A stretch of DNA of 64,000 nt from Pandoraea eparura (GTDB lineage Bacteria > Pseudomonadota > Gammaproteobacteria > Burkholderiales > Burkholderiaceae), in NCBI RefSeq assembly GCF_902459725.1, contig NZ_CABPSH010000007.1, positions 1 to 64,000 on the forward strand, read 5' to 3'. Made by a program: the position numbers and the translations under genes. Positions 37,245 to 46,119 of this stretch are shown in pieces. Positions within the stretch are counted from its first letter, which is position 1, and each line of letters opens with the position of its first letter. The notes under the pieces were generated by a model, which did not search any database, was not told the DNA's origin, and saw only the letters and a program-made list of their open reading frames with translations.

Positions 37245-39350
37245 ATGAACCTCAACCCTCGCGCGAACCAGCTCCTGCGCTCGTCGCAACTGCTCCTCGG
37301 TGGCAATCTGAAGTCGCTTGCCGCGCCGGTGCTGATCATCATGATTCTGGGCATGATGATCCTGCCGTTGCCGCCGTTCATCCTGGATCTGCTCTTCACC
37401 TTCAACATCGCCCTGGCGGTGATGGTGCTGCTCGTGAGCATGTACACGCAAAAGCCGCTCGACTTCGCGGCGTTCCCGAGCGTGCTGCTGTTCTCCACGC
37501 TGCTGCGCCTGTCGCTGAACGTGGCGTCGACCCGCGTGGTGCTGCTTGAAGGCCACACCGGCCCGGACGCCGCCGGCAAGGTGATCGAGGCGTTCGGCCA
37601 CTTCCTGGTGGGCGGCAACTATGCCGTCGGTATCGTGGTGTTCATCATCCTCGTGGTCATCAACTTCATGGTGATCACGAAGGGCGCGGGGCGTATCGCC
37701 GAAGTCGGCGCGCGCTTCACCCTCGACGCCATGCCCGGCAAGCAGATGGCGATCGACGCCGACCTGAACGCCGGACTGATCGGCGAAGAGGAAGCGCGCA
37801 AGCGCCGCTCGGTGATCGCGCAGGAAGCCGACTTCTACGGCTCGATGGACGGCGCATCGAAGTTCGTGCGCGGCGATGCGGTCGCCGGTCTGCTCATCAT
37901 GATCATCAACATCGTCGGCGGGCTGATCGTCGGCGTGGCCCAGCACGGCCTGGATATCGGCATGGCGGCGAAGAACTACACGCTGCTGACCATCGGTGAC
38001 GGTCTGGTCGCGCAGATTCCCGCGCTGGTGATCTCGACGGCCGCCGGTGTGGTCGTCTCGCGCGTGGCGACCGATGAGGACGTCGGTCAGCAAGTCGTCT
38101 CGCAACTGTTCAGCAATCCGCGCGTGCTGGGCATCACGGGGGCGATTCTCGGCCTGATGGGCTTGATCCCTGGCATGCCGCACTTCGCCTTCCTGCTGCT
38201 GGCGGGGGGGCTGGGGGCGCTGGCGCGTTATCAGTTCCGTCGCGCCGAGGCCGAGAAGCAACAGGCCGCGCGTCCGACTCCCGTGGCGGCCAGCGCACCG
38301 GCCGAAGTAGCCGAGGCGTCGTGGGACGATGTGGCGCTGGTCGACCCGCTGGGCCTGGAAGTCGGCTATCGACTGATTCCGCTCGTCGACCGCAATCAGG
38401 ACGGCGAATTGCTCAAGCGCATCAAGGGCATCCGCAAGAAGTTCGCCCAGGAAATCGGCTTCCTTGCGCCGGTCGTGCACATTCGCGACAACCTGGAGCT
38501 GCGCCCGAACCAGTACCGCATCACGCTCAAGGGCGTGGTCATCGGCGAGGGTGAAGCGTATCCGGGACAACTGCTCGCCATCGACCCGGGGCAGGTCAGT
38601 GCGCCGCTGCAGGGCACGCCCACGCGCGACCCGGCCTTCGGCCTGCCGGCCACATGGATCGATGTCGGTCAGCGCGATCAGGCCCAGGCGTATGGCTACA
38701 CGGTGGTCGATGCCGGGACAGTGGTCGCCACGCACCTGAACCACCTGATCAACGCCCACGCGCACGAGTTGCTGGGGCGTCACGAAGTGCAGCAGCTCAT
38801 CGAGCGCATCGGCAAGGACGCACCCAAGCTCATCGAAGACCTGGTGCCGAAGACGGTCGCGCTCACCACGCTGCAAAAAGTGTTGCAGAACCTGCTCGAG
38901 GAGCAGGTGCCGATTCGCGACATGCGTACGATCATCGATACGCTCGCCGAACACGGTACGCGCGTGCAGGATGCGCAGGATCTCACGGCGCTGGTGCGCC
39001 TGGCGCTGGGTCGCGCGATCACGCAAAGCGTGTTTCCGGGCAACGGCGATCTCGAGGTGGTGGGGCTCGACGCCAATCTCGAACGCATTCTCACGCAGGC
39101 GTTGTCGGCCGGCGGCGGCACCGGTCTGGAGCCGGGCCTCGCGGACACGTTGTTGCGCGAGACGCAGGCTGCCGTGGCGCGTCAGGAGCGTCAGGGCCTG
39201 CCGTCGGTATTGCTGGTCCAACATCCGCTGCGTTCGCTGCTCTCGCGCTTCCTGCGCCGCAGCGTACCGCAGCTCAAGGTTTTGTCGTATGCGGAAGTGC
39301 CTGACACACGCAACGTGAAAATGACGGCACTCATCGGAGGTCAAGGGTGA
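37245..39350 (+). CDS. flhA: Flagellar export apparatus protein FlhA
   Basis: FlhA forms the nonameric export-gate ring. The 701-residue protein has about eight membrane helices in its first 320 residues, with the FHIPEP-family stretches RLSLNVASTRVVLLEGH and RFTLDAMPGKQMAIDADLNA. A linker and a large cytoplasmic domain that docks chaperone-substrate complexes follow. It starts 3 bp after flhB, and its stop overlaps the flhF GTG. Confidence 0.97.
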   Translation: MNLNPRANQLLRSSQLLLGGNLKSLAAPVLIIMILGMMILPLPPFILDLLFTFNIALAVMVLLVSMYTQKPLDFAAFPSVLLFSTLLRLSLNVASTRVVLLEGHTGPDAAGKVIEAFGHFLVGGNYAVGIVVFIILVVINFMVITKGAGRIAEVGARFTLDAMPGKQMAIDADLNAGLIGEEEARKRRSVIAQEADFYGSMDGASKFVRGDAVAGLLIMIINIVGGLIVGVAQHGLDIGMAAKNYTLLTIGDGLVAQIPALVISTAAGVVVSRVATDEDVGQQVVSQLFSNPRVLGITGAILGLMGLIPGMPHFAFLLLAGGLGALARYQFRRAEAEKQQAARPTPVAASAPAEVAEASWDDVALVDPLGLEVGYRLIPLVDRNQDGELLKRIKGIRKKFAQEIGFLAPVVHIRDNLELRPNQYRITLKGVVIGEGEAYPGQLLAIDPGQVSAPLQGTPTRDPAFGLPATWIDVGQRDQAQAYGYTVVDAGTVVATHLNHLINAHAHELLGRHEVQQLIERIGKDAPKLIEDLVPKTVALTTLQKVLQNLLEEQVPIRDMRTIIDTLAEHGTRVQDAQDLTALVRLALGRAITQSVFPGNGDLEVVGLDANLERILTQALSAGGGTGLEPGLADTLLRETQAAVARQERQGLPSVLLVQHPLRSLLSRFLRRSVPQLKVLSYAEVPDTRNVKMTALIGGQG

Positions 39351-40597
39351 AGATTCGGAAATTCTTTGCGGGCACGTGCCGCGATGCACTGCGCCAGATT
39401 CGCGAGGAAATTGGACCGGATGCGGTCGTGTTGTCCAACCGCTCGGTCGCCAACGGCGTGGAAATCGTTGCGTTGGCGGAAGAGGATCTTGACGCGCTCG
39501 CGGGCGGCGACATGCCGACCCATCGGCCGCGTCCGCGCCCGGCGGCGCCTGTCGCTCCCGTTACGGCGGCCCATGACGCGGGGGCCGCGAGCGCGCTTGC
39601 CCAGACCATGATGGGCGAACTTCAGAGCATGCGCGGCTTGCTCGAAGAGCAGGTCGCGGGGCTGGTCTGGAACGACAAGCAACGTCGGTCTCCGGCGCAG
39701 GGCGAGATTCTGCGTACGCTGCTCGCCGCCGGGTTCTCGGCGCAACTGGGCCGGGCGCTGCTCGAGCACCTGCCGGAGGGTGGCGATCTGGAGAGCGGGC
39801 TGGCATGGGTCAAGCGTGCGCTCACGCGCAATCTGCCCGTCATGCCGAACGAAGACGAACTGATGGACCGCGGCGGCGTGTACGCGCTGATGGGGCCGAC
39901 CGGCGTGGGCAAAACTACCACGACGGCCAAGCTCGCGGCGCGTTGCGTGATGCGGCACGGCGCGGAGAAGCTCGCGTTGCTCACGACCGACAGCTATCGT
40001 ATCGGCGGACATGAGCAGTTGCGCATCTACGGCAAGATTCTCGGCGTGACGGTGCACGCGGTGAAGGACGCCACGGACTTGCGTCTCGCGCTGACCGAGT
40101 TGCGCAACAAGCACATGGTGCTGATCGACACGGTGGGCATGAGCCAGCGCGACCGCACGGTGCCGGAGCAGGTGGCGATGCTGTGCGGCGCCGAGACGCC
40201 GGTGCAGCGCTTGCTGCTGCTCAACGCGACGAGCCACGGCGACACGCTCAACGAGGTGGTGCACGCCTATCGCAGCGCGAGCGCGCAAGGCGGCGGCGAT
40301 CTGGCGGGGTGCATTCTCACGAAACTGGACGAAACGACCAATCTCGGGTCGGTGCTCGATACGGTGATTCGTCATCGTTTGCCGGTGCATTACGTGTCCA
40401 CGGGACAGCGTGTGCCGGAGAACCTGCACGTAGCCGACAAGCCGTTCCTGATCGATACGGCGTTGTCCGCGCCGGTCACGGGGTCGCCGTTCGTGCCGGC
40501 CGAGGAAGACTTGCTGGCCGTGGTGCGCGGTGTCGATCCTCAATACAGCGGGCTGTTCGCGCCTGCCCAACCGTCAGGCGAGGCCTGCTTTGGTTAA
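39347..40597 (+). CDS. flhF: Flagellar SRP-like GTPase FlhF
   Basis: FlhF is a signal-recognition-particle-type GTPase that sets where and how many flagella form. The 416-residue protein has the typical start MKIRKFFAGTCRDALRQI. A variable Ala/Pro-rich B domain, an N domain and the G domain follow, with GPTGVGKTT (183-191), DTVGMSQRD and TKLDETTNLG. It starts at a GTG inside the flhA stop codon, with GGAGG upstream. Confidence 0.95.
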   Translation: MKIRKFFAGTCRDALRQIREEIGPDAVVLSNRSVANGVEIVALAEEDLDALAGGDMPTHRPRPRPAAPVAPVTAAHDAGAASALAQTMMGELQSMRGLLEEQVAGLVWNDKQRRSPAQGEILRTLLAAGFSAQLGRALLEHLPEGGDLESGLAWVKRALTRNLPVMPNEDELMDRGGVYALMGPTGVGKTTTTAKLAARCVMRHGAEKLALLTTDSYRIGGHEQLRIYGKILGVTVHAVKDATDLRLALTELRNKHMVLIDTVGMSQRDRTVPEQVAMLCGAETPVQRLLLLNATSHGDTLNEVVHAYRSASAQGGGDLAGCILTKLDETTNLGSVLDTVIRHRLPVHYVSTGQRVPENLHVADKPFLIDTALSAPVTGSPFVPAEEDLLAVVRGVDPQYSGLFAPAQPSGEACFG

Positions 40598-41465
40598 GCT
40601 CGTACTCGATCAAGCGGAAGGTCTGCGCCGACTCGTGGCGCGTCACACCACGCGTATCGTCGCGGTGGTGGGGAGTGCGCCTGAAGCGGGTCAGACGAGT
40701 GCCGCGCTGAATCTGGCCAGCGCCCTGGCGCATCACGGTCAGGATGTGGTGCTGGCCGATGAGAGCGGCCATGCCGCGCCGGCGCTCGGCCTGCCGTTGC
40801 GTGGCGACATCCACGACGTGCTGGCCGGACGTGTGTTGCCCGAGGCGATTCGCGTGCATACGCGCGACAACGTGGTGCTGGTGCCGGTGGCGCATCGCCA
40901 CCCCGAGCGCATCGATCCGTTGCGCGCATTGCCGCTGTTGACGACCGGTGAGCCCGACGTCGTGGTGATCGACTGCACGCATGCGGGGGCGGTGCTCAGC
41001 CCGCTCGCGGCGCACGCGCACGACGTGCTGGTGGTGCTGGGGTGTGAGCCGGCGTCGATCACGGGGGCGTATTCGTGGATCAAGCAGGCGCATTTCGACT
41101 ACGCGCTGGCGCAGTTCCGGGTGTTGGTGAATCGGGCGGAGGATGTGGAGGCGCGCGTGGTGTGCCGCAATCTGGCCACGACGGCGAGCCGTTACCTGGC
41201 GGTGTCGCTGGAGCTGGCTGGCCATGTGCCGACGGACCGGCAGGTCACGCGTGCGCGGCAATTGACGCGCACCGTGGTCGATGCGTTTCCGATGGCGCCG
41301 GCGGCGGTGGCGTATCGGCAGTTGGCGGTGCAGGTGATGCATTGGCCGCTGGCTGTGCGAGAGACGGGGTTGGGCGCGTTGGGCGCCGGGGTCGGTGACA
41401 TCGGCGGCGAGCGCGGGGGCGACATAACGCATGGCGTGGGCGCGGTGAGCGCGCACACGGCCTGA
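40590..41465 (+). CDS. flhG: FlhG/FleN-like MinD-family protein with degenerate P-loop
   Basis: FlhG is the partner that limits FlhF and so the number of flagella. The TTG at 40590 (GAGG upstream, overlapping the flhF stop) gives 291 residues that begin with the FlhF-activating motif DQAEGLRRL (7-15). The P-loop is altered: where MinD-type proteins have GKGGVGKT it reads GSAPEAGQTS (28-37), so both the signature lysine and the catalytic lysine are missing. The Walker B-like VVVIDCTHAG is partly kept. The C-terminal tail is Gly-rich. ATP use is therefore doubtful, while FlhF contact is likely kept. Confidence 0.85.
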   Translation: MVKLVLDQAEGLRRLVARHTTRIVAVVGSAPEAGQTSAALNLASALAHHGQDVVLADESGHAAPALGLPLRGDIHDVLAGRVLPEAIRVHTRDNVVLVPVAHRHPERIDPLRALPLLTTGEPDVVVIDCTHAGAVLSPLAAHAHDVLVVLGCEPASITGAYSWIKQAHFDYALAQFRVLVNRAEDVEARVVCRNLATTASRYLAVSLELAGHVPTDRQVTRARQLTRTVVDAFPMAPAAVAYRQLAVQVMHWPLAVRETGLGALGAGVGDIGGERGGDITHGVGAVSAHTA

Positions 41466-41502
41466 GCGACACGGCACGCGCCGAGAGGAAGCGGAGGGAA
41501 AC

Positions 41503-42231
41503 ATGTATACCGCGCGCGGGAAGGTCGACACGAACGACACGCTGACCCAATACGCGCCGTTGGTGCGTCGTCTGGCGCTGCAACTGATGGCGAAGCTGCC
41601 GGCGAGCGTGGAATTGGAAGACCTGATTCAGGCGGGCATGCTGGGGCTGCTCGATGCGGCGAACCGCTATCAGGAGACGCAGGGCGCGCAGTTCGAAACG
41701 TACGCGAGCCAGCGCATTCGTGGCGCGATGCTCGACGAGTTGCGCGAACTGGATTGGGCGTCGCGCGGCATTCGCAAGACGGCGCGCCAGATCGAGAAGG
41801 CGGTGCAGCGTCTGGAGCAGCGGCTGGGCCGGGGGCCGTCGGAGAGCGAGATCGCGGGCGAGATGTCGATCGGGCTGGCCGAATACCAGCAGATGCTGCA
41901 GGACGTGCATGGCTGCCAGCTTGTTTATTACGAAGATTTCGACTCGGCGGACGACGAGCCGTTTATCGACCGGATCTGTGCGGACCCGGGGGCCGATCCG
42001 CTGACGATGCTGCTCGACGAGGGGCTGCGTGGTGGCGTGATCGATGCGATCGAGCGGCTGCCCGAGCGCGAGAAGTTGCTCATGAGCCTGTATTACGACC
42101 AGGGCTTGAACCTGCGCGAGATCGGCGCGGTGCTGGAAGTGAGCGAATCACGCGTTTGCCAGTTGCATAGTCAGGCGATCTCCCGCCTGCGCGCGACGTT
42201 GCGTGAGAAGGCTTGGACGTCGGCGAGCTAA
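41503..42231 (+). CDS. fliA: Flagellar sigma factor FliA (sigma-28)
   Basis: FliA directs transcription of late flagellar and chemotaxis genes. The 242-residue protein has region 2 (ELEDLIQAGMLGLLDAANRY, FETYASQRIRGAMLDELREL), region 3 (GRGPSESEIAGEMSI) and region 4 with its helix-turn-helix (LNLREIGAVLEVSESRVCQL). GGAGGGAAAC precedes the ATG. Its antagonist FlgM is encoded nearby on the minus strand. It is the last gene of the flhBAFG-fliA run. Confidence 0.97.
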   Translation: MYTARGKVDTNDTLTQYAPLVRRLALQLMAKLPASVELEDLIQAGMLGLLDAANRYQETQGAQFETYASQRIRGAMLDELRELDWASRGIRKTARQIEKAVQRLEQRLGRGPSESEIAGEMSIGLAEYQQMLQDVHGCQLVYYEDFDSADDEPFIDRICADPGADPLTMLLDEGLRGGVIDAIERLPEREKLLMSLYYDQGLNLREIGAVLEVSESRVCQLHSQAISRLRATLREKAWTSAS

Positions 42232-42282
42232 GGTGTCCGAGCGAGTGTCTGATTGGCGGAATGGGGGCGGCCTACGGACTCG

Positions 42283-42308
42283 GCAATGGCTTCTGGCTTA
42301 GCCATTGC
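42283..42308. terminator. Inverted repeat between convergent genes
   Basis: GCAATGGC (42283-42290) and GCCATTGC (42301-42308) form an 8-bp perfect stem with a 10-nt loop. It includes the last codons of the minus-strand membrane protein and lies 52 bp after fliA. It may serve as a two-way terminator; there is no T-run. Confidence 0.45.
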
Positions 42309-42576
42309 GGCGGGACTGAAATCCTTGCCTGCGTTCCCTAAATGACTTGAGCAAGCCGTAGAGGCTGATCGAGACCCAGAACGCCTCGATCAGCAGCGAG
42401 GCCGGATTCGGGTTGTAGACGAGCGAGTAGACGATCATCGTCGATCCGAACAGATTCAAGGCGGAATAGCGGTAATCGCGGGTGAGGAGCGTTCCACGAA
42501 GATTCAGGAAATAGGCCGCGACGACGAGGAGCGCGCCTGCGACCCCGACCAGATCCGCCATGGCTGCTGTCGTCAT
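42298..42576 (-). CDS. Small CBU_0592-like integral membrane protein
   Basis: The 92-residue protein has three hydrophobic segments (VGVAGALLVVAAYFLNL, LNLFGSTMIVYSLVYN, LIEAFWVSISLYGLLK) and a basic tail. It resembles the small membrane proteins of the CBU_0592 type, for which I know no function. It has no Shine-Dalgarno sequence; its ATG lies 1 nt after the stop codon of a 16-codon ORF with an excellent one, so it is probably translated by coupling. An alternative ATG is at 42561. It is the only gene in the motility region without an obvious flagellar role. Confidence 0.7.
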   Translation of the reverse strand: MTTAAMADLVGVAGALLVVAAYFLNLRGTLLTRDYRYSALNLFGSTMIVYSLVYNPNPASLLIEAFWVSISLYGLLKSFRERRQGFQSRRNG

Positions 42577-42577
42577 G

Positions 42578-42628
42578 TCAGATCGGCACCGCGATGTTGT
42601 TCCTGCTGAATTCGTTGCCCACGTTCAT
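42578..42628 (-). CDS. 16-codon leader ORF coupled to the small membrane protein
   Basis: The frame encodes MNVGNEFSRNNIAVPI and ends in TGA one base before the downstream ATG. GGGGAG at 42634-42639 (minus strand) sits 5 nt before its start, the best ribosome-binding site in the area. Its product is too short and polar to be a membrane protein. It is either a leader peptide for coupling or attenuation, or a functional small peptide. Confidence 0.55.
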   Translation of the reverse strand: MNVGNEFSRNNIAVPI

Positions 42629-42895
42629 TGACACTCCCCGTCGGACGTCATGCATTGCCAAGACGGGGAAGTGTGCCCCGATGCGTCCCGACGTATGGGG
42701 CGGCGACGATGCCGCTTTCTGCACCGATGAGTGCGAAAGCGTTTGGCGTGGGGCTGTTCGCGCTGTGTGAGGCGATCGGATAACGCGCCGGCTTTCGGAT
42801 GCGGCCCAGGAAATCTTGCAGAGCGCCGGAAAGTCGAGCGAAGATAGGCTACGCGAAACGGTTGTTGAACCCGAATCGCGCGAAGGCGTGTTACC
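42629..42895 (-). other. Gap between flgN and the leader ORF
   Basis: Apart from the ribosome-binding site of the leader ORF and a small hairpin (CGGGG 42664-42668 with CCCCG 42676-42680) I see nothing firm. A 112-codon minus-strand frame crosses it but runs into flgN out of frame and looks non-coding. Confidence 0.5.
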
Positions 42896-43354
42896 TCAAG
42901 CCGTAATGCTGCCGCCGCTCGATCGCGGGGCGGTGCGGCCATCGGGGCCGTAGAGCGGGGCATTCTGCTGCGGGCCGTACAGCACGTTCAGCGCCTGCTG
43001 CGTGTAAGTCAGGCGCGTGCGAATCAATACGCCGTTGGTCTCGTTGGCGCGCTTGGCTTCGATCGCTGCATCGAGCAGCGCCTTCCATGCGGCGTCGATG
43101 CCGGTGTCGGCAGCGGCGGCCGCCGTGGCACCCGACTCGTCCGGGCGATAGCCCAGCGCTTCCAGCCGGGCGTCGCGTTCGCGCCCAAGGGCCGCGAGGT
43201 CGGTCACGGCTTGCGTCTTGCGCTCGGTCAGTTCCGGCAGCGCGTCGAGTGTGCCGTTGACCAATGCCTGCTGTTCCTCGAGAAGCAGCGCCGAAAACGC
43301 GCGAATGGCGTTCGTTTCAGCGGCGAGGGTCGTCAGCAGGGCATCGGTGGTCAT
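42896..43354 (-). CDS. flgN: Flagellar export chaperone FlgN
   Basis: FlgN escorts the hook-filament junction proteins FlgK and FlgL to the export gate. The 152-residue protein is helical, with the family features LLTTLAAETNAIRAFSALLLEEQQALV and LPELTERKTQAVTDLAALGR, here partly quoted. The C-terminal part is Pro/Gly-rich. Its ATG overlaps the flgM stop (ATGA). Sequence similarity in this family is low; position after flgM supports the call. Confidence 0.88.
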   Translation of the reverse strand: MTTDALLTTLAAETNAIRAFSALLLEEQQALVNGTLDALPELTERKTQAVTDLAALGRERDARLEALGYRPDESGATAAAAADTGIDAAWKALLDAAIEAKRANETNGVLIRTRLTYTQQALNVLYGPQQNAPLYGPDGRTAPRSSGGSITA

Positions 43355-43689
43355 GACTTCGATTGCGAGGAGAGCAGATCGCGCGCGGTCGCAATGAGAC
43401 CGTCCGCAATCTTGTTGGGATCGATGGCGAGCTTCCCTTCGGAAATTGCCTGCTTGATCGCGGCCACCTTGGCCACGTCGATATCCGCCGACCCGGTCTT
43501 CGCCAACGCAGCCTGCAAGGCGCGCATCTCCGACGAGAGCGCGCTCGTGCTCACGTTCGCATCGCTGCCCGGGCTGGCAACGGGCGCGCTCGTGCCATCG
43601 GCGCTCGTCGTGGCGGCAGTCGTCCGGTCGGTCGGCGCCTTGCCCGCACCGACGCCAGTCAACGGATTGGCGGGTGGTTCGATTTTCAT
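43351..43689 (-). CDS. flgM: Anti-sigma-28 factor FlgM
   Basis: FlgM binds FliA and is secreted once the hook is complete. The 112-residue protein has an unstructured Ala/Thr/Ser-rich N-terminal half. The conserved C-terminal FliA-binding region follows (DIDVAKVAAIKQAISEGKL, DPNKIADGLIATARDLL). The ATG at 43689 is preceded by AGGGGAAAG. A FliA-type promoter lies 26 bp further upstream, so expression is under feedback from its own target. Confidence 0.94.
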   Translation of the reverse strand: MKIEPPANPLTGVGAGKAPTDRTTAATTSADGTSAPVASPGSDANVSTSALSSEMRALQAALAKTGSADIDVAKVAAIKQAISEGKLAIDPNKIADGLIATARDLLSSQSKS

Positions 43690-43714
43690 ATGCTTTCCCC
43701 TGAAACCTGCCTGT

Positions 43715-43741
43715 GTAACGGCATTGTCGGGCATAACTTTA
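43715..43741 (-). promoter_or_regulatory. FliA (sigma-28) type promoter of flgM-flgN
   Basis: On the minus strand, TAAAGTTA (43741-43734), an 11-bp spacer and GCCGTTAC (43722-43715) match TAAAGTTT-N11-GCCGATAA at 7 of 8 and 6 of 8 bases with exact spacing. Confidence 0.7.
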
Positions 43742-43815
43742 GGTAAGTTACATCCTGTTACCCGATCCCGCACTCGGCCGATTTCAGCGAATTTTAACCC
43801 GTAGTGAGTGTTTGC

Positions 43816-44850
43816 TTACAGGGCAACTTCCACTTCGACGCTCCCGTTCTTGCCGGTCTTGACGGTTCCGCTGACGAGCTGTCCGGCGCGCGTGCGCACC
43901 TGGACGGGATCGCCGGCACTCGCACGCGACAGGACCTGGCCTTCGGTGCTCACCTCGAAGCCCGAGCCGCGCGAGACGACGCGCACGGTTTGCCCCTGCT
44001 GAACGGCGATCGCGCTGCGCAGCAGGTCGGAACGGATCGGCAGGCCGGACGTGATGCGGTTCACGGCCACCGTGCCGATGATCTGGCCGGCATCGGTGGC
44101 TACCGTGCGCGGCAGCAAGGTGAGATCGCCCTGACGCGGTGACAGATCGTTCGGACCGACGGTCTCGCCCGGGTTGATCTGGCGGGCGGCCACGAAATAC
44201 GTCGCGTTGATGCTGACGCGCGCCTGCAGGTAGAGCGTCCAGGGACGCTCGCCCGCGCAGCGCACGCCGACGGTCGTCGACCCCCACAGGCGCGCCCCCG
44301 GCGGCAAAAACGGTTCGAGCGCCGCGCATGCCGGCATCCGGTCGGAGACGGCGTCGCCCACGGTAAACGTCACACGTCCCGGCAGCCCCATCGTTTGCTC
44401 GCGCAGGAAGCGCTCGGCCGTCTGACGGATGACGTCGGTGTTCTGGAACTGGGATTGGACGGCGGCGCCAGTGGCCTGAGGTGTCTGCACCGCAGGCGCC
44501 ATCCCGGCATTCGGATTGGCGTTCGCCGTTGCGACCCTGCGGGCCGTGTTCGAGACGTTGTAGGCGTTTGCGGTGTTGGAGGCGACGCCGCCAGCCACGG
44601 CATGATTGCCGGGAATGACGACGGCGCCCGGGCCGAACGTGTTGCCCAGATGCTCGGCGGCCGGATCGGTGGCGATGCCTGCGGCATAGCCGCTCGTCGA
44701 GGCAGCCTGCGCAAGACCCGGCACAGCGAGACCCGTCAGACTCAGGACGACGGCAAGCAGGCTGGAGCGCACACACGTGCGAACGCCACGCCGCGGCGCG
44801 CTGCGCACGCGGGGGGCACTGGCGAGACCGCCGCCGAAATTGCCTGCCAT
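43816..44850 (-). CDS. flgA: Flagellar P-ring assembly chaperone FlgA
   Basis: FlgA is the periplasmic chaperone for FlgI. The ATG at 44850 (GGAGAG upstream) gives 344 residues, much longer than the roughly 220 of E. coli. After a signal peptide ending near GLAQAAS there is an extra Asn/Ala-rich stretch of about 80 residues. The conserved part follows (FLREQTMGLPGRVTFTVGD), then a SAF domain (ARQINPGETVGPNDLS) and the C-terminal VRVVSRGSGFEVSTEGQVL. It is divergent from flgB. Confidence 0.93.
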   Translation of the reverse strand: MAGNFGGGLASAPRVRSAPRRGVRTCVRSSLLAVVLSLTGLAVPGLAQAASTSGYAAGIATDPAAEHLGNTFGPGAVVIPGNHAVAGGVASNTANAYNVSNTARRVATANANPNAGMAPAVQTPQATGAAVQSQFQNTDVIRQTAERFLREQTMGLPGRVTFTVGDAVSDRMPACAALEPFLPPGARLWGSTTVGVRCAGERPWTLYLQARVSINATYFVAARQINPGETVGPNDLSPRQGDLTLLPRTVATDAGQIIGTVAVNRITSGLPIRSDLLRSAIAVQQGQTVRVVSRGSGFEVSTEGQVLSRASAGDPVQVRTRAGQLVSGTVKTGKNGSVEVEVAL

Positions 44851-45249
44851 GCTCACTCTCCTTCGTACCCGGCACCCGAGCGGTGTGTGGGATGTCTGGC
44901 GCACATCCGTCGCCGCGCCGTGAAGCCGACGGCACCGGGCAGCGTTCCGATGCCTGGGGGGCGAACCCCGCCCGATGCCGTCAGGAAGCCATTCTAGAGA
45001 TGTCGCCCTGCCGGGCATGGCCCGAAATGGCGGCCAATCTCGTGCCTATTCGCCCGATTGAATCCCGGGGGGTACGCATACGATGCAAAGCATGCCAAAA
45101 GGTCCGTCCTGTTTCCGGACCCGGCAGGACATGTCGTCTGCGCACCGCTGCGAAACCCGCCACTCACGCTGAGCGGACGCCCGGTGCCGGGACGGCGAGG
45201 CTTCTTGTGCACCACCGGCATCACGGCAGGCATCGGGCGAGACGAGATC
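44851..45249. other. Divergent control region between flgA and flgB
   Basis: This 399-bp gap lies between the two head-to-head flagellar units and should hold two class II promoters. I see a short inverted repeat (CGGGC 45012-45016 with GCCCG 45020-45024) and no promoter match strong enough to call. In-frame extensions of flgA and flgB into the gap lack family similarity. Confidence 0.55.
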
Positions 45250-45687
45250 ATGGACAAACTGGACGCGGCATTGCGATTTTCTCAGCAGGCGCTGGCCATG
45301 CGCGCCTACCGCCAGGAGGTGATCTCGTCGAACATCGCCAACGCGGACACGCCGGGATACAAGGCGCGCGACGTCGATTTCAACAGTGCGCTGAGCCAGG
45401 CGGTCGAGCGCGGCGCGCAGCAACAGCTCGCCTCCGAGTCGAGCGTGTCGCTCGCGCGCACGTCGTCGCGCCACATCGCGGGGCGCGGGGTGAGCATGGC
45501 CCCGCCGTTGGGGGGGCCTGAGCTGCTGTATCGGGTGCCGTACCAACAAAGTATCGACGGCAACACCGTCGAACTCGATGCCGAGCGAGTGAACTTCGCC
45601 GACAACGCCGTGCATTACCAAACGGGCCTCACGGTCCTGTCCAGCCAGATCAAGACGATGCTGGCCGCCATCACAAGTCAAGGGTAA
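45250..45687 (+). CDS. flgB: Flagellar basal-body rod protein FlgB
   Basis: FlgB is a proximal rod subunit. The ATG at 45250 gives 145 residues, starting [20 protein letters not shown]. The rod signature is [19 protein letters not shown]. First gene of the flgBCDEFGHIJKL operon; flgC starts 5 bp after it. Confidence 0.95.
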   Translation: MDKLDAALRFSQQALAMRAYRQEVISSNIANADTPGYKARDVDFNSALSQAVERGAQQQLASESSVSLARTSSRHIAGRGVSMAPPLGGPELLYRVPYQQSIDGNTVELDAERVNFADNAVHYQTGLTVLSSQIKTMLAAITSQG

Positions 45688-45692
45688 GCGCC

Positions 45693-46097
45693 ATGCCGCT
45701 GATGAGCATCTTCGATGTCGCCGGTTCGGCCATGACTGCGCAGTCGCAGCGCATGAACGTCACGGCCAGCAATCTCGCCAACGCCGAGTCGGTGACCGGC
45801 CCGGACGGCCAGCCGTACCGCGCCAAGCAGGTCGTGTTCCAGGTCAATCCGGTCGCGGGCACCGACGTCGGCGGGGTGAAGGTGGCCGGCGTGGTCGAGG
45901 ATCCGTCGCCGCTCAAGACCGTGTACGACCCGAAGAACCCGGCGGCCAACGCCCAGGGCTACGTCACGATGCCCAACGTGAATCCGGTGGAGGAGATGGT
46001 CAACATGATCTCCGCTTCCCGCTCCTATCAGGCCAACGTCGAGGCGCTCAACACCGCCAAGACGCTGATGCTCAAAACCCTCACGGTCGGCCAGTAA
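45693..46097 (+). CDS. flgC: Flagellar basal-body rod protein FlgC
   Basis: FlgC is a proximal rod subunit. The 134-residue protein has the N-terminal [21 protein letters not shown] and the rod motif [10 protein letters not shown]. The C-terminal heptad region is [20 protein letters not shown]. Length matches E. coli (134). Confidence 0.96.
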   Translation: MPLMSIFDVAGSAMTAQSQRMNVTASNLANAESVTGPDGQPYRAKQVVFQVNPVAGTDVGGVKVAGVVEDPSPLKTVYDPKNPAANAQGYVTMPNVNPVEEMVNMISASRSYQANVEALNTAKTLMLKTLTVGQ

Positions 46098-46119
46098 GGG
46101 GCCGCGCGGAGACCACAAG

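Noticed and set aside
42625-42963. 112-codon minus-strand frame upstream of the leader ORF
   Set aside because: It overlaps flgN out of frame, is Arg/Ala/Pro-rich and has no ribosome-binding site.
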